NCBI GenBank assembly: GCA_023460955.1
Contig: JAEWOH010000060.1
Span: 1-64,000, forward strand
Direction of reading: 5' to 3'
Length of the DNA stretch: 64,000 nt
DNA from: Bacillota bacterium
GTDB taxonomy: Bacteria > Bacillota > Clostridia > Acetivibrionales > DSM-1351
A program made the position numbers and the translations under genes. Under the pieces are notes generated by a model that saw only the letters and a list, made by a program, of their open reading frames with translations, did not search any database and had not been told where the DNA came from. The first letter of the stretch is position 1. Every line of letters starts with the position of its first letter. Shown here piece by piece: positions 62,151-64,000 of this stretch.

Positions 62151-62909
62151 TTATTCTAATACCTCTGCAATATATAGTGAAGTCAAAAACATAAACACAT
62201 ATGCTTGTAGCGCACCATCAAACAAATCAAAGTAAATACTCAATATTGCCGGTGCTACCGGTGGAAGCGCCATGTAAATAAGTTCCATTACTATAAAAGC
62301 ACCTAAAATATTACCAAAAAGACGTAAGGCAAGGGATAAGGGCTTAATACCATAATCCAGTATCTTAAAAGGTAACATCATAGGTATAGGTTCAACAAAG
62401 CTTTTTAGCCAGCCGCTCATTTTTTTGTATCTTATTCCGGCGTAAATAACAACGATAATTGACATTGCAGCCATGCAGGCAGTTACATTTATATTTCTCG
62501 TCGGGGGTCTGAATTTGAAGCCTTCACCCGGAATAATATTAAATATTGAAACTGTGTTTGCAAATAAAAGGAAAAGGAATATAGTTCCCAGATATGGAGC
62601 AAATGCCTTCCAGTGATGTTCCCCTATTGCATCCTTTGCAATATTGTTAATGAATTCCACTATGATCTCTGCAACATTTTGCTTTTTATGCGGTACGGCT
62701 GTCAGCTTACGGGTGAGGAATATACTGAAAAATATCATTATTGCCATGATAACCCACATTACTACTACTACGTCGGTAACAGGTATATTCAGCCCTGGAA
62801 AAGTAGCATCCAACACAGGTAGCTTAAAGCTTGGAACTCTAATGTTAAAAACTATGTGGGGCTCCATTGCCTCAATAAGCCTTTCGCTCATACTCATTTC
62901 TTCATGCAT
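62151..62909 (-). CDS. atpB: ATP synthase a subunit
   Basis: A 252-residue membrane protein with five or six helices forming the ion half-channels of F0. SLALRLFGNILGAF carries the essential Arg that faces the c-ring Glu, and the PTRNINVTACMA segment is family-typical. GAAGGTG lies upstream of the ATG at 62909, which almost touches the atpI stop (2-bp gap). Confidence 0.97.
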   Translation of the reverse strand: MHEEMSMSERLIEAMEPHIVFNIRVPSFKLPVLDATFPGLNIPVTDVVVVMWVIMAIMIFFSIFLTRKLTAVPHKKQNVAEIIVEFINNIAKDAIGEHHWKAFAPYLGTIFLFLLFANTVSIFNIIPGEGFKFRPPTRNINVTACMAAMSIIVVIYAGIRYKKMSGWLKSFVEPIPMMLPFKILDYGIKPLSLALRLFGNILGAFIVMELIYMALPPVAPAILSIYFDLFDGALQAYVFMFLTSLYIAEVLE

Positions 62910-62911
62910 TT

Positions 62912-63310
62912 TTATTTCACCTTCTGTCCATAGTGATTTTTTGTAATTCCAAAAGCCTCCGTTATAGCATTTATCATAACAATAATCATTATTGTGAGAA
63001 TCCCAGCCAATGCTGCAATAAAGACCTGAATTCCAAATTGCAAAGCAAATACTATTGTTATTCCTATTATGACTAAGTTTAGCAAATATATAACAAGGCT
63101 TATGATTACCGCTTGCTTTTTGCTTGCCTGACCTATTAAAACCCCAAGTATCGCATCAAAAATTGCCAGCCTTAACAACGATAGTAATACACCAAGTGTC
63201 AATGCCACTGACATCTTTAGTCTCTGGTCACCAATAGCAAGGCATATTATAAGAGCTACTGTATAAAATACACAAGCTCTTTTCAGAAAAAATCTAAAGA
63301 TATTGCTCAT
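62912..63310 (-). CDS. atpI: ATP synthase subunit I-like membrane protein
   Basis: A 132-residue protein with four predicted membrane helices (about 10-25, 31-55, 65-85 and 90-115). Position at the head of the atp operon and topology match AtpI, a c-ring assembly helper that is poorly conserved in sequence. No separate AtpZ-type gene lies upstream. GGAG is rather far (14 bases) from the ATG, with an A-rich spacer. Confidence 0.82.
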   Translation of the reverse strand: MSNIFRFFLKRACVFYTVALIICLAIGDQRLKMSVALTLGVLLSLLRLAIFDAILGVLIGQASKKQAVIISLVIYLLNLVIIGITIVFALQFGIQVFIAALAGILTIMIIVMINAITEAFGITKNHYGQKVK

Positions 63311-63428
63311 TCTTTTTTTACATTCTCCGTAAATAGTTGTTAAGGTTATACCACAAAATTACGATAATTATGTAGGTTAATTTGTTCATGTTTTGCTGGC
63401 AAATTGTGCATAGCATGAAATTATTTAA

Positions 63429-63457
63429 ATAATAGCACAGTGAAAAAGGTAAATCAA
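63429..63457 (-). promoter_or_regulatory. Sigma-A promoter for the atp operon
   Basis: On the minus strand TTGATT (63452-63457), a 17-base spacer and TATTAT (63429-63434) form a good vegetative promoter about 119 bases before the atpI start. It faces away from the divergent motA gene. Confidence 0.62.
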
Positions 63458-63544
63458 TGGTCCTATGACGAAAAGTGCATAGTTCAGATTTATTTTTTTA
63501 GTATTTCTGCACAAAAGAAATTAACATTCAGGAGTGGTTAAAAT

Positions 63545-64000
63545 ATGGATATTACAACCATACTCGGCTTTATTTTAGGATTCGGTGGTATTTTACTGGG
63601 ATACGTGGAGGAAGGCGGAAAGCTACCTGCTCTTTGGGGTATGGCTCCCTTTCTTATAGTTTTTGTCGGAGGCTTTGGAGCTATGCTTATTACGTTCCCT
63701 CTTTCGGAACTGAAAAAGGCCTTCGCAACATTGCCAATGGTCTTCACACAGAAAAAGTATAATGAAATAGATATTATTAACGAACTGGCGGACTTATCAG
63801 AAAAGGCAAGAAAAGATGGATTACTTAGTCTTGAACAGGATGCACAGACAAACAAGAATGATTTGATACGGAAAGGGCTGGCATTGGTAGTCGATGGTAT
63901 CGAAACTGAAGTTATTAAAGATATTCTCGCAAGAGAAACAGCTCTCCAGGAAGAAATACATGAAGCAGGGGTAAAGTTGTTTGAAGCAATGGGTGGTACA
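63545..64000 (+). CDS. motA: Flagellar motor stator protein MotA, 3' part outside window
   Basis: The first 152 codons are visible, starting at an ATG with GGAG eleven bases upstream. The protein opens MDITTILGFILGFGGILLGY, a membrane helix, then LPALWGMAPFLIVFVGGFGAM, a second helix, and a long cytoplasmic loop beginning ELKKAFATLPMVF, the pattern of MotA/TolQ/ExbB proton-channel proteins. With MotB it converts ion flow into flagellar torque. The conserved Arg/Glu of the cytoplasmic loop begin to appear (ADLSEKARKDGLLSLEQ). The C-terminal helices and motB would lie to the right of the window. Confidence 0.93.
   Translation, partial: MDITTILGFILGFGGILLGYVEEGGKLPALWGMAPFLIVFVGGFGAMLITFPLSELKKAFATLPMVFTQKKYNEIDIINELADLSEKARKDGLLSLEQDAQTNKNDLIRKGLALVVDGIETEVIKDILARETALQEEIHEAGVKLFEAMGGT

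Noticed and set aside
63450..63474. Sigma-D promoter for motA
   Set aside because: TAAA and GACGAAAA are present, but the spacer is 13 and the -10 has two mismatches; it also overlaps the atp -35 box.
1..64000. tRNA, rRNA genes, insertion sequences or prophage genes
   Set aside because: I saw no tRNA-like clover-leaf, rRNA stretch, transposase, integrase or phage protein in any gap or frame.

Overview
The window is AT-rich, uses strong AGGAGG-type ribosome binding sites, and carries SpoIIQ, SpoIID, a YwmB-type protein, an F-type ATP synthase operon, flagellar MotA and seven S-layer-homology (SLH) proteins. This points to a motile, spore-forming, Gram-positive member of the Clostridia. A Ruminiclostridium-like organism is my best guess from gene content, not a proven assignment. 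All but two genes (a chemoreceptor and motA) lie on the minus strand, so most transcription runs from right to left.

Positions 13118 to 1 hold an exopolysaccharide operon. It begins with a sigma-A promoter and a LoaP (NusG-paralogue) antiterminator gene, then a leader with three hairpins, a tyrosine kinase and a chain-length protein, a Wzy-like polymerase, and an HP-motif transferase. Next come a KdsB-like CMP-sugar synthetase, a DRE-TIM aldolase fusion, a HAD phosphatase, a MurJ/Wzx-like flippase, a GT4 glycosyltransferase and a beta-helix surface protein, followed by a truncated radical SAM gene. The aldolase, phosphatase, CMP-transferase and HP-motif transferase look like a cassette that makes and transfers a CMP-activated acidic sugar, which is unusual for this kind of bacterium.

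Positions 13333 to 23697 hold a first SLH unit (two SLH proteins and a CtpA-type protease), a divergent chemoreceptor, and a stand-alone FkbH-like protein whose ribosome binding site appears to be split from its start codon by a hairpin. Positions 23657 to 32189 hold core cell-wall, translation and sporulation genes: argS, a DUF1934 gene, ddl, a ferritin-like gene, spoIIQ with a very good sigma-F promoter, spoIID, murA and ywmB.

Positions 32248 to 56169 hold two more SLH units, including proteins of 1334, 1648 and 3222 residues. The largest carries about 13 tandem copies of a roughly 108-residue unit I do not recognise. All seven SLH genes fall into three transcription units. Each is headed by a sigma-D-like (motility sigma) promoter with GCCGATAT or GCCGATAA and closed by a terminator, suggesting that surface-layer and motility expression are linked.

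Positions 56184 to 63457 hold a complete atp operon (atpI-B-E-F-H-A-G-D-C), with an unusually long, structured gap between atpE and atpF. The window ends in a divergent, truncated motA.
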